Shown here in pieces: positions 35,916 through 44,426 of a DNA stretch of 64,000 bases. Within the stretch, counting starts at the first letter, position 1. Each line of letters opens with the position of its first letter. The DNA comes from Paenibacillus sedimenti (lineage in GTDB: Bacteria > Bacillota > Bacilli > Paenibacillales > NBRC-103111). Location: assembly GCF_014534655.1 (NCBI RefSeq), contig NZ_JACVVD010000005.1, forward strand, positions 1 through 64,000. Reading direction: 5' to 3'. The notes under the pieces were generated by a model that saw nothing but the letters and a program-made list of their open reading frames with translations, was not told the DNA's origin and did not search any database. Position numbers and translations under genes: made by a program.

Positions 35916-36725
35916 CTACTCTTTCTTGAGAAGGCCCTTTTTTAACAAATATTTAATGGTTTTTGTACTTAAGTGATTTTTTACGCTACTAAGAGGCTGG
36001 AAAAATTTATGTTCTCTTTTAATTTTTGTAATGCTATGTTTTTTCCTGAATATGGGATCATATTTTTCTTTGTCCCTATTTCTGTAATGATTATATTTTT
36101 CTATAGACATATCATTAAAATGGTAAATAAATATTTTCGGATGCATGGCCACCTTCAGTTTACCTTTGTGATTTAGAAAAAAGTCTAAATGCTCTCCTCC
36201 TGTTTTAAATCGCTCGTCCCACGTACACTGGAGTAAAGACTTCGTTCTCGCCAGGAAAAAGTTAGTAACAATGTCATATAGCTTAACTTTGAATTCCTTT
36301 TCATAAGATTTTGTATTAATATATAAAACTCCTTTTTCTAAAGAGAAGGTACCCTGTGAACTTCTAACACCTCGTTCCTCTAAACATCGGCCTGCAACAA
36401 TATCGATATTCGTATTCTCAAGAACACGAAGTAGCTCTTCGATTTTTGTTTCCCTAATAAAGTAAAAGTCATCATCAAGTAATAAAACATATGGGGTTTT
36501 TACTTGCTTAACTAGGTAATTTCGTCCCATAGAAACACCGCTATCCATTGGAAGTGCATGAAACTCTACATCATTGCGAATAGTTGGTTGTTCACTATCA
36601 TCAGCTACGATGATCGGAAGAGTAGGATAGTATTTTCTAATGCTTCTAATAAGCAAATCCACACAATGTGGTCTTTCGAAAGTTTTAATGATCGCCGTAA
36701 CTTTCTTATCAAGTTGATTGCTCAA
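35916..36725 (-). CDS. Glycosyltransferase family 2 protein
   Basis: The 269-residue GT-A protein has VTAIIKTFERPHCVDLLIRS at the N-terminus, IIVADDSEQ, GRNYLVKQVKTPYVLLLDDDF (the DxD metal site) and TGGEHLDFFLNHK, features of GT2 and the related GalNAc-type transferases. It has a basic C-terminal end. The start is a TTG at 36725, eight bases after AAGGAG; the upstream in-frame GTG overlaps the binding site. It belongs to the run of minus-strand genes 38322-33495. Confidence 0.85.
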   Translation of the reverse strand: MSNQLDKKVTAIIKTFERPHCVDLLIRSIRKYYPTLPIIVADDSEQPTIRNDVEFHALPMDSGVSMGRNYLVKQVKTPYVLLLDDDFYFIRETKIEELLRVLENTNIDIVAGRCLEERGVRSSQGTFSLEKGVLYINTKSYEKEFKVKLYDIVTNFFLARTKSLLQCTWDERFKTGGEHLDFFLNHKGKLKVAMHPKIFIYHFNDMSIEKYNHYRNRDKEKYDPIFRKKHSITKIKREHKFFQPLSSVKNHLSTKTIKYLLKKGLLKKE

Positions 36726-36771
36726 TATGATCACTCCTTGAATATTACCGTGTAATTCTTTTCGTTGGAAG

Positions 36772-37542
36772 CTATTCCCATAATGTCATGCGCAAGTATT
36801 TTTGATACTCTTTCTGGAGTGGATGCCCCTGGTTTTCAGGCTTTTTCCGACCAGTATAATGGATAATTGATGGTTTTATGCCGGGCATAACTTTCAAATG
36901 CTTGGTCGTGTAATTCCACTTTGGATCTAACATAAACCATTTATTATAAAGAATAGCGTTCAATGGATCTTGACTGCAGTGTTTTATTTTTTCAGGATTC
37001 TCTTTAATATATTGAAGTACTTTACTCGAAGTTTCTTGATTTCTCCATTTCTCTAGATTCATTAATAAAACCCCGGCATTAAAGTATTTGGAGTCTGTTG
37101 GAATTCCAAGGGATGGTTTTACAGAGGATTCCAACTTTGCTTTTTCTACTGCAGCAAGATGGTATTGATCTATGTTTGTTTTCCATAATTTAGAAATATC
37201 ATTTTTGACAATAAGATCGCAGTCCAAATAGAGTGCTTTCTTAATTGATTTATCTAATAAATCAGGAATGATAATACGACAATAGGTTTCTTTGCTGAGA
37301 TATTTTTTTGTTTTAAAACCATCGAATAAAGAGGGATCCACTGTAAGAAAACTAACTTTTTCATTAAATCCATCTACAATTCTTCTCAGATTTAATTTAT
37401 TTCTGCGAGAGATGTTGCTATCAATGATTGAAATTTGCATATCTGAATTATCCGCCTTATTGATCAAGAGGGAATTCAGCATCACACCTAAGTGTTTAGC
37501 ATACGTATCATTGGTTGCTGTTACGATATGAATGGAGCTCAT
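36772..37542 (-). CDS. Glycosyltransferase family 8 protein
   Basis: The 256-residue protein is a GT8 member: SIHIVTATNDTYAKHLGVML at the N-terminus, the metal-binding LYLDCDLIVKNDISKLW, FNAGVLLMNLEKWR, and the C-terminal IIHYTGRKKP plus GHPLQ. GT8 enzymes transfer galactose, glucose or similar sugars with retention. The C-terminal motif has KPEN where paralogues have KPWN. ATG has GGAGG at 8 bases. It follows another GT8 gene by 12 bases. Confidence 0.9.
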   Translation of the reverse strand: MSSIHIVTATNDTYAKHLGVMLNSLLINKADNSDMQISIIDSNISRRNKLNLRRIVDGFNEKVSFLTVDPSLFDGFKTKKYLSKETYCRIIIPDLLDKSIKKALYLDCDLIVKNDISKLWKTNIDQYHLAAVEKAKLESSVKPSLGIPTDSKYFNAGVLLMNLEKWRNQETSSKVLQYIKENPEKIKHCSQDPLNAILYNKWFMLDPKWNYTTKHLKVMPGIKPSIIHYTGRKKPENQGHPLQKEYQKYLRMTLWE

Positions 37543-37554
37543 ATTGATCTCCTC

Positions 37555-38322
37555 CTAGTCCCGTGGTATGGATTTCAAGTATTTAAAATAATACGCTTGA
37601 AGAGGATGACCGACATTCCATGGCTTTTTTGAACCTGTATAATGTATAATTGAGGGCTTTAGATGAGGCATAACTTTCAAGAGTTTAGTTGAATAATTCC
37701 ATTTTGGATTGAGTTGGAGCCATTTTTTATGCAGAATAACATTTTGTGCTTCCTGCTCTAATGTAGTAAGAATAGCGGAGTTATTTCGGATGAACTGAAG
37801 GATTTTATCGGATATACGATTTTTTCGCCATTTATCTAAATTCAATAACATAACGCCTGTATTGAAGAGAACGGAGTCCTCTGGTAAGCGCAGCTTTCTT
37901 TTTCTTGATTCAGTAGTGGGTTGAATAACTGCCGCTAAATAATACCTATCGATATCATTATTCCATAATTTGGTTATATCATCTTCCACAATGAGATCAC
38001 AATCCAAATAGAGGGCTTTCCGAATATTCTTGTTTAATAATTGAGGTGTATAAAGCTTATAGTAATCGTCTTTACTCTTATACTGTTTGCCTTCTAAACC
38101 ATCTAATAGTTTATGGTCAACGGATAAATATGTGAGCTCAGTATTATATTTTTGTACGACTTTTTTTATGTTGTTCTTATTTTCTGGCGAGATATCTCCG
38201 TCAATGATCCAAATATGAATCTTTGAATGTGCACTCTTATTCATTAATAAAGAATTTAACATGACACACAAATGTATAGCATAGTTATCGTTAGAAGACG
38301 ATATAATATGAATTTTGTCCAA
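37555..38322 (-). CDS. Glycosyltransferase family 8 protein
   Basis: The 255-residue GT8 protein has IHIISSSNDNYAIHLCVML, LYLDCDLIVEDDITKLW, FNTGVMLLNLDKWR and IIHYTGSKKPWNVGHPLQ. The start is taken as the TTG at 38322, eight bases after GGAGG; the longer frame begins with a GTG inside the binding site. It is the first gene of a long minus-strand run, with a CATATAAATA box 42 bases upstream. Confidence 0.88.
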   Translation of the reverse strand: MDKIHIISSSNDNYAIHLCVMLNSLLMNKSAHSKIHIWIIDGDISPENKNNIKKVVQKYNTELTYLSVDHKLLDGLEGKQYKSKDDYYKLYTPQLLNKNIRKALYLDCDLIVEDDITKLWNNDIDRYYLAAVIQPTTESRKRKLRLPEDSVLFNTGVMLLNLDKWRKNRISDKILQFIRNNSAILTTLEQEAQNVILHKKWLQLNPKWNYSTKLLKVMPHLKPSIIHYTGSKKPWNVGHPLQAYYFKYLKSIPRD

Positions 38323-38364
38323 AAATGACACCTCCGGGTTAATTCCTTCATTCTTCTATTAGTA

Positions 38365-38374
38365 TATTTATATG
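38365..38374 (-). promoter_or_regulatory. CATATAAATA box upstream of the GT8-led operon
   Basis: Minus-strand CATATAAATA preceded by TT, the same sequence found upstream of the GT8 genes at 40926 and 44298. It resembles the CATA-type -10 element of mother-cell sporulation sigma factors; no clear -35 is conserved. Confidence 0.45.
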
Positions 38375-38407
38375 AAGGTCGGAGCAGTCTCGTAAGGGCA
38401 TAATGAA

Positions 38408-39181
38408 TTAAATTCCATATTTTTTTGCGAATTTATACACGGAATCGGGAAATGTTTTTTTCTGTTCTTTGAGATAGGTAACAAGTGCCTTTCTGTCTTG
38501 AAGCGACACGTCCCAGTCCTCGGGGATGTCCCGAATTACTTCTTCGATTGAAGCTTCCTGCAATGCCAAGATTTGCTCAATATATGAAGATAGGATCGAA
38601 AGATCATTCAGCATACCCACTGTCCAAATATGAACGACAGAATCCTTATTAAACGGTGTACGCATTTGCAGCGTTTCCTTATTCCATTTATATGCTCCCG
38701 GAAAACATTTTCCGTGATCGATCATATGAATGTCATATTTACCTTTCGGCAGCCGTTCCAGAAGAATATTGCTTTTTGTGCGGTCGGCGTTGTGCACCCA
38801 ATGGTCGAATACGAAAATTCCGGCCAAAACCCGGTGATTCTTGATGTCCTTTTTTGTCGGATGAAAAGGTCCCCACGAGAGGTCGATGCAATTGTCTATA
38901 AATAGGTTAGCGAACTGCTTGCCTGGTTTGTATTTAGAAGAAAACTTTTCAGGTATATGCTGAATTTGTTTCTCAGACATATTCACAATTTCAAATGGAA
39001 CTACAGGCAACGAAAGGAGTTGTCCCAATCTGGTGACAACGAATTCGTTTACCAGCTCCCTTGTCCGTGAAGATTGTCTTTTGCATTTTACCGCATAACG
39101 TATTCCATCACTAAACAAAAATAAATGTGCTTGTCCTTTAGACAGCGTCTCCAAATATTTTACCGGTGTTAAAGGTGTCAT
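38408..39181 (-). CDS. HipA-like kinase-family protein
   Basis: The 257-residue protein resembles small HipA-like kinases: RYAVKCKRQ (ATP lysine), the catalytic region FDHWVHNADRTKSNILLER, and HMIDHGKCFPGA as the metal site. There is no partner antitoxin gene and no DNA-binding HipB next to it, so a toxin role is unlikely; a role in modifying spore or surface proteins is speculation from context. The ATG at 39181 has AAGGAG 12 bases upstream; the longer frame at 39208 lacks a binding site. Confidence 0.8.
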   Translation of the reverse strand: MTPLTPVKYLETLSKGQAHLFLFSDGIRYAVKCKRQSSRTRELVNEFVVTRLGQLLSLPVVPFEIVNMSEKQIQHIPEKFSSKYKPGKQFANLFIDNCIDLSWGPFHPTKKDIKNHRVLAGIFVFDHWVHNADRTKSNILLERLPKGKYDIHMIDHGKCFPGAYKWNKETLQMRTPFNKDSVVHIWTVGMLNDLSILSSYIEQILALQEASIEEVIRDIPEDWDVSLQDRKALVTYLKEQKKTFPDSVYKFAKKYGI

Positions 39182-39305
39182 CGCTTCAATACACTCCTTT
39201 ACTAGCATCTTATTTTACTATATTCATAAGAATGATAGAGTATTGGACAAAAGTGATTATATTGGAATAACCCAAGTGAGCACATTTTTAAATCGTCGAA
39301 AAGGG

Positions 39306-39340
39306 AAAGGGACATCTCTTAAAAAAAGGATGTCCCTTTT
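39306..39340 (-). terminator. Terminator after the GT8 gene pair
   Basis: AAAGGGACATC / GATGTCCCTTTT with a loop of about 12 bases, just downstream of the GT8 gene at 39349. Confidence 0.82.
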
Positions 39341-39348
39341 GCGATTAC

Positions 39349-40113
39349 TTACTTCCAAGAAGTGGTGCGTAAATATTTGAAATAGGCATTCTGAAGGGGA
39401 TGGCCATGATTCCACGGTTTTTTACTGCGTGTATAATGGACAATGGCCGGTTTAACCTTTGGTAGTAGTATCAAATGATCTGTTGTGTAATTCCATTTAG
39501 GATCTAACTTGAGCCACTTATCTTGAATAACAGTATTTAATGCTGCCTGATCACCGATTGGTTTCGGGTAGTTTTTTATATACTGAAGCACTTTTTTGGA
39601 CATGTTGCTTTTTCTCCATTTTTCTAAGTTAATTAACAGTACCCCAGAATTAAACCGGTTGGAATTTTTATGATGTTTGAGGGAGTTTTTCGAAGGTTTA
39701 CCTCGAAATGCTTTTTCACCTGCTGCTAAATAATATCCATCGAGATTCGTGCTCCACAATTTGCTTATATCGTCTTTTACGATGGTATCACAGTCCAGAT
39801 AAAGTGCTTTCCGAATGTTTTTATTTAATAGATTAGGGATGACAACTCGATAATAGCATTCCTTGCTGACGTGGCCTCTATCTTGAAAACCTTTAAATAA
39901 AGAGTTGTCAACCTTTAAGAAAGTGGTTTTCACATTAAATTTATTTACAACATTTCTAAGCTTCTGTTTATTATCAGGAGAGATGTTCCCATCAATGATG
40001 AATATTTTTATTCTGGATTTATCAGCAGTATTTTCCAATAGGGAATTTAACATGACTCCTAAAGGTTTAGCGTAATTATCATTTGTTGACGTTACAATAT
40101 AAATAGGATCCAA
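39349..40113 (-). CDS. Glycosyltransferase family 8 protein
   Basis: The 254-residue GT8 protein has IYIVTSTNDNYAKPLGVML, LYLDCDTIVKDDISKLW, FNSGVLLINLEKWR and IVHYTRSKKPWNHGHPLQ. The start is set at TTG 40113, eight bases after AGAAGG; the ATG at 40119 lies only two bases from that site. It follows its paralogue at 40126 in one transcription unit that ends at a strong terminator. Confidence 0.88.
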   Translation of the reverse strand: MDPIYIVTSTNDNYAKPLGVMLNSLLENTADKSRIKIFIIDGNISPDNKQKLRNVVNKFNVKTTFLKVDNSLFKGFQDRGHVSKECYYRVVIPNLLNKNIRKALYLDCDTIVKDDISKLWSTNLDGYYLAAGEKAFRGKPSKNSLKHHKNSNRFNSGVLLINLEKWRKSNMSKKVLQYIKNYPKPIGDQAALNTVIQDKWLKLDPKWNYTTDHLILLPKVKPAIVHYTRSKKPWNHGHPLQNAYFKYLRTTSWK

Positions 40114-40125
40114 TTTCATCACCTT

Positions 40126-40926
40126 CTAGTCCCATAAAGTTGTATTTAGGTATTTAAAATATTCATCTTGAAGCGGATGACCCAGGTTCCATGGTTTATT
40201 TCTGCGGGTAAAATGTATAATTGCTGGTTTGATCTTAGGTGATTTTTTCAGATGGTCTGTAGTATAATTCCATTTTGGATCTAATTTGAGCCATTTGTCG
40301 AAAAGAATAGCATTCAATGCCTCTTGATCCATAGATTTAAGTATGTCTGAATTTTTATCTATGAATTGAAGAACTTTTTTTGAAATATTGTTTCTTCTCC
40401 ATTGATATAGATTTAATAACAGTACGCCAGAGTTAAAGAAATTGAATTCATTTGGTATGTGGAGGAGCTTTTTTCTAGCCTTACTCGAAGTGGCTTTTTC
40501 AACTGCTGCTAGAAAATAATTATCTATATTGATGTTCCATAATTTACGGATATCTTTTTTAACGATCGTATCGCAGTCTAAATAAATGGCTTTCCGAATG
40601 TCGGTATCCAACAGGTTTGGAATAACAATTCGATAGTAAGCTTCCTTGCTTATATGGAACCTCTCTTTAAACCCACTGAATATAGAGTCATCGACGGATA
40701 GGAATTGTACATCCAAGTTGAATTTTTTTACAGATGAACTCAGCTTTAACTTATTATCATGGGAGATGTCTCCGTCAATGATGAATATATTTATCTTTGA
40801 TGTATCGATGGTATTTTCCAACAAGGAATTTAACATGACGGCTAAATGTTTAGCATAATTATCGTTAGTTGCCGTTACAAGATGAATAGTTTCTGAATTT
40901 CTATTCTTATTCGTTCGTGCATCCAT
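40126..40926 (-). CDS. Glycosyltransferase family 8 protein
   Basis: The 266-residue GT8 protein has IHLVTATNDNYAKHLAVML, IYLDCDTIVKKDIRKLW, FNSGVLLLNLYQWRR and IIHFTRRNKPWNLGHPLQ. ATG follows GAGGAGG at 11 bases. It is the first gene of a two-gene unit, with a CATATAAATA box 31 bases upstream, and is divergent from the GT4 pair at 41117. Confidence 0.9.
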   Translation of the reverse strand: MDARTNKNRNSETIHLVTATNDNYAKHLAVMLNSLLENTIDTSKINIFIIDGDISHDNKLKLSSSVKKFNLDVQFLSVDDSIFSGFKERFHISKEAYYRIVIPNLLDTDIRKAIYLDCDTIVKKDIRKLWNINIDNYFLAAVEKATSSKARKKLLHIPNEFNFFNSGVLLLNLYQWRRNNISKKVLQFIDKNSDILKSMDQEALNAILFDKWLKLDPKWNYTTDHLKKSPKIKPAIIHFTRRNKPWNLGHPLQDEYFKYLNTTLWD

Positions 40927-40957
40927 ATTTGTAAATCCTCCTCTTCACATTATCTAA

Positions 40958-40967
40958 TATTTATATG
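40958..40967 (-). promoter_or_regulatory. CATATAAATA box upstream of the GT8 pair
   Basis: Minus-strand TT-CATATAAATA, identical to the elements at 38365 and 44335 and at similar distance from the start codon. Confidence 0.45.
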
Positions 40968-41116
40968 AAGCTGATGCTTGTAATGATAGGGCAAACCAAT
41001 TATTTTCAAGAATAAATATTTTGGTAGTCTAACATATGAACGCTTTTATTATTTTTGAATAGAATAAACTAGATTATGGAGTTAGCAATCTCAAGTTAAT
41101 GAATGGAGCTGACAAG

Positions 41117-42274
41117 ATGAGGATCGCATTTATTTGTACAGAAATGTCACCCGTACCCTCTATTAGAGGAGGGGCCATTCAAATATTTATTGATGGGGTA
41201 GCTCCCTATTTAAGTGGTAAACATGATTTGACTATTTTTTGCATCGCAGACCCCAATCAAGCTGATCGAGAAGAAGTAGATGGGGTTACCTACATTCGCA
41301 TTCCGCGCAAAAAATATGTGACTGGTGTTGCTAAAGAGCTAGCCAAACAACATTCCACTAAACAAGCTTATCAAGTGATCCATGTGTTTAACCGTCCCGA
41401 AAATATATTAAAATACAAGACTGCTACGCCAAGTAGTAACTTTATTATTAGTTGTCATAATGAAATGTTCAGAAAAGAAAGAGTATCTGATGAAATGGGG
41501 GAGCTGTCTATAAGATTGGTCGATAAAATAATGTTAATCAGTGACTACATTGGATCAACAATCGTCCAACGATTTCCTTCTGCCGCAAGTAAGATGCATA
41601 CCATATATTCGGGGGTTAATTTAAGGCGTTACAAACCAATATGGCAAGATTCAATCCAATCCGAACGAAAAAAACTTCGCAAAAAGTATGGTGTGAACAA
41701 TAAAAAAGTAATTTTATTTGTTGGACGGCTATGCAAGGCTAAAGGTACTGACATTTTGATCACAGCGATGAAGAAAGTGATTCAGAGTCATCCGAATGCC
41801 GTTTTGGTGATTGTAGGGAGCAAATCGTTTAGAGATCATCGAGTGAATGATTACGTTGTAAACCTCCGTCAGCTAGCCGAATCTCTCGGAAAGAATCGGG
41901 TAATATTTACAAACTTCGTTCCTCCTAGTGAAATGCCATCCCTTTTCCTGTTAGGGGATATATTCGTATGCAGCTCGCAATGGCAGGAACCATTAGCTAG
42001 AGTCCATTATGAAGCGATGGGGGCAGGACTCCCAATCATTACTACAAATCGTGGAGGAAATGCTGAAATTATTCGACATAATAAAAACGGCATCGTACTT
42101 AATGACTATAGTAATCCTCAAGCTTTTGCGGACTCAATTTCCAATCTCTTATCTAATCCGGAAAAAGCTTTAAAATTGGCTAAAGCAGGCAGGAGGTTCG
42201 TTGAAAAAGACTTTGGTTTTGAACACGTTGCTAAGCGTTTGGAGAATTTGTATCTTTCTATAAAGGATGAATGA
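41117..42274 (+). CDS. Glycosyltransferase family 4 protein
   Basis: The 385-residue GT4 protein opens MRIAFICTEMSPVPSIRGGA and is closely related to the protein at 9155 throughout (SSQWQEPLARVHYEAMGAG, TNRGGNAEII, VILFVGRLCKAKGTDILI). I placed the start at ATG 41117, eight bases after GGAG, in line with the paralogue; the frame extends upstream to 41099. It overlaps or abuts the next GT4 gene, so the two are translationally linked. Confidence 0.92.
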   Translation: MRIAFICTEMSPVPSIRGGAIQIFIDGVAPYLSGKHDLTIFCIADPNQADREEVDGVTYIRIPRKKYVTGVAKELAKQHSTKQAYQVIHVFNRPENILKYKTATPSSNFIISCHNEMFRKERVSDEMGELSIRLVDKIMLISDYIGSTIVQRFPSAASKMHTIYSGVNLRRYKPIWQDSIQSERKKLRKKYGVNNKKVILFVGRLCKAKGTDILITAMKKVIQSHPNAVLVIVGSKSFRDHRVNDYVVNLRQLAESLGKNRVIFTNFVPPSEMPSLFLLGDIFVCSSQWQEPLARVHYEAMGAGLPIITTNRGGNAEIIRHNKNGIVLNDYSNPQAFADSISNLLSNPEKALKLAKAGRRFVEKDFGFEHVAKRLENLYLSIKDE

Positions 42275-42278
42275 CGAT

Positions 42279-43415
42279 ATGAAGATCGCCTTGATTAACT
42301 CGGATCTTTTGCCTTGTCCGCCTATCCGGAGCGGAGCGGTTCCGTTGCTAATTCACAGTATTGCCCCGATTCTGGCACGCCTGGATAATACTGTTACGGT
42401 TTTTTCCATTCAAGATCCTTCTCTGCCCAATTACGAAATGATTAATCATGTTGAGTTTATTCGCTTTGACAGGGGCCAATATATTGAGGAAGTGCTGCAG
42501 CATTTGAATAAGCACTTTTTTGACATTATCCAAGTTTTTAACACACCACGTTGGATACTTCGTATTAAAAATGCATCGCCCCAATCCCGATTGACGTTAT
42601 CTCTTCACAACTTAATGTTAGGGGAAAGACTTGGTGATAACGAATCCCGCAAGGTAGTTGAAACTATTGATTATATGATTACCGTGAGTAAATTTGTCGC
42701 TCAGCATGTAGTGAAACAATACCCAGCTGCTTCCGGCAAGATGACTGCACTCTATACTGGAGAGAATGCTTCCCGTTATACTCCTCATTTTAGCAATCAG
42801 GGACGAGTAGTTGCGCTACGGATGAAGCGGCAGTTAGGAATTCCCGATCATTTTCAAGTTGTTCTATTTGTAGGGCGTCTTGAAGCTAAAAAAGGCTGTC
42901 ATTGCCTGATCGAAGCTATGAAAATGGTAAGAAAACAACATCCGGAAACAGCCTTGGTTATTGTAGGCAGCAAGTGGTTTGGGGATTTATCGGTAAACCC
43001 ATACATTAGAAAAATTCAGCGAAGGGCAAGGCAGGTATCCAAGTATATTTATTTTACAAATTTCCTGCCGGTCAACGGACTTCCCGACTATTATACAATG
43101 AGCGATGTATTTGTTTGCCCCTCCCAATGGCAAGAGCCGCTCGCTAGAGTTCATTACGAAGCAATGGCTGCCGGCTTACCGATTGTGACTTCAAATAGAG
43201 GAGGTAATCCGGAGGTCATAGCGCATGGTAAGAATGGTTTCGTGAATAATCAATATGACAAACCCGAAGCCTTTGCTAAATATATTAATAAGCTATTAAA
43301 AGATAAAAGGCTGCGAGAAAAAATGGGGAACATTAACAAAAAACTAATAAAAAATAAATATAACTTTGAGCAGTATGCTTTAAAATTAACGAGACTGTAT
43401 AAGAAGATAAAATGA
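42279..43415 (+). CDS. Glycosyltransferase family 4 protein
   Basis: The 378-residue GT4 protein begins MKIALINSDLLPCPPIRSGA and is a paralogue of the protein at 33495 (VVLFVGRLEAKKGCHCLI, PSQWQEPLARVHYEAMAAG, SNRGGNPEV). ATG 42279 was chosen by alignment with that paralogue; AAAGGA lies 11 bases upstream. An in-frame ATG at 42267 would overlap the end of the previous gene. Followed by a hairpin terminator. Confidence 0.91.
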   Translation: MKIALINSDLLPCPPIRSGAVPLLIHSIAPILARLDNTVTVFSIQDPSLPNYEMINHVEFIRFDRGQYIEEVLQHLNKHFFDIIQVFNTPRWILRIKNASPQSRLTLSLHNLMLGERLGDNESRKVVETIDYMITVSKFVAQHVVKQYPAASGKMTALYTGENASRYTPHFSNQGRVVALRMKRQLGIPDHFQVVLFVGRLEAKKGCHCLIEAMKMVRKQHPETALVIVGSKWFGDLSVNPYIRKIQRRARQVSKYIYFTNFLPVNGLPDYYTMSDVFVCPSQWQEPLARVHYEAMAAGLPIVTSNRGGNPEVIAHGKNGFVNNQYDKPEAFAKYINKLLKDKRLREKMGNINKKLIKNKYNFEQYALKLTRLYKKIK

Positions 43416-43450
43416 GGTCAACCAGTATGAAGTGGTTGACCTTAGTATTT
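43415..43450 (+). terminator. Probable terminator after the GT4 pair
   Basis: AGGTCAACCA / TGGTTGACCT with an 8-base loop; the following T run is weak (TAGTATTT). Confidence 0.65.
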
Positions 43451-43491
43451 ACTCCAAAAAATAAGGTTAATCAGTTTCTCAGCCCAATCTC

Positions 43492-44298
43492 TCATTCTTT
43501 CTTTTTAGTCCGATTTATGGACCATCCTGTCGTTTTCAAATAATTAAAGTACTCTTTTTGAAGTGGATGACCATGGTTCCATGGCTTTCTTCGACGAGTA
43601 TAATGAATGATGGCCGGTTTAACACCAGGATGGGTCTTGATATGAGATGTCGAATAATTCCACTTCGTATCTAATTTAAGCCATTTATCGTGAAGAACAA
43701 CATTTAATGCTTCTTGATCCATCGTGATCAGATCGTTCGAGTTGGTTGTAATGAATTCAAGCACTTTATTGGATATGTCATGTTCTCTCCATTTTTCCGG
43801 ATTTATCAAAAGCACACCGGAATTGAAAAACCGCGCTTCGCTTGGAAGCTGGAGTATACTTTTTCGGGTTTCATCATTTTTAGCAAAAGCTTTTTCACCT
43901 GCCGCCAAAAAATGATTATCGATATTGGTATTCCACAATTTTCTGATATCCTCTTTAACGATAATGTCACAGTCCATATAAAGCACTTTCTTAATATCCT
44001 TATCTAACAGATGTGGAATTACAATCCGGTAATAAGCTTGTCTGCTAATATGATGCCTTTCTTTAAACCCATCGAATAACGAGCTGTTGACTTTTAAAAA
44101 TTTAACGTCGAGGTTGAACTTTTTTACAACTCTTTTTAAGTTTTTCTTTTTTTCAGAGGAAAGGTCCCCGTCAATGATGTAAATGCGGATCATAGATTTA
44201 TATGTTGCGTTTTTCAGCAAGGAATTTAACATAACACCGAGAGGTTTGGCATACTTGTCGTTCGTTGCTGTTATGATATGAACTTGTTCTTTTTTCAT
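43492..44298 (-). CDS. Glycosyltransferase family 8 protein
   Basis: The 268-residue GT8 protein has VHIITATNDKYAKPLGVML, LYMDCDIIVKEDIRKLW, FNSGVLLINPEKWREH and IIHYTRRRKPWNHGHPLQ, and a basic tail. Two ATG codons in a row follow GGAGG; I took the second (44298, six bases away), the first being at 44301. It is a single-gene unit with a CATATAAATA box 36 bases upstream. Confidence 0.9.
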   Translation of the reverse strand: MKKEQVHIITATNDKYAKPLGVMLNSLLKNATYKSMIRIYIIDGDLSSEKKKNLKRVVKKFNLDVKFLKVNSSLFDGFKERHHISRQAYYRIVIPHLLDKDIKKVLYMDCDIIVKEDIRKLWNTNIDNHFLAAGEKAFAKNDETRKSILQLPSEARFFNSGVLLINPEKWREHDISNKVLEFITTNSNDLITMDQEALNVVLHDKWLKLDTKWNYSTSHIKTHPGVKPAIIHYTRRRKPWNHGHPLQKEYFNYLKTTGWSINRTKKKE

Positions 44299-44334
44299 CA
44301 TTTACCTCCCTTGTATATCATTCGAGTCTCTTTA

Positions 44335-44344
44335 TATTTATATG
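44335..44344 (-). promoter_or_regulatory. CATATAAATA box upstream of the GT8 gene at 43492
   Basis: Third copy of the minus-strand TT-CATATAAATA element, again about 35 bases before a GT8 start codon. Confidence 0.45.
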
Positions 44345-44383
44345 AATGGATTCATAGGGAGGGCTGGCTGACAATAACAATAA

Positions 44384-44414
44384 AATAAGGCCAGCCTGCA
44401 AGGGTGACCTTATT
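44384..44414 (-). terminator. Terminator after the epimerase gene
   Basis: Minus-strand AATAAGG...CC / GG...CCTTATTTTATT hairpin 12 bases after the stop of the epimerase gene; the stem has internal mismatches. Confidence 0.65.
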
Positions 44415-44426
44415 CGTTCTTCATAC

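Noticed and set aside
38408..39181. HipAB toxin-antitoxin system
   Set aside because: No HipB-like DNA-binding gene is adjacent and the protein is shorter than classic HipA; the setting is glycosyltransferase genes.
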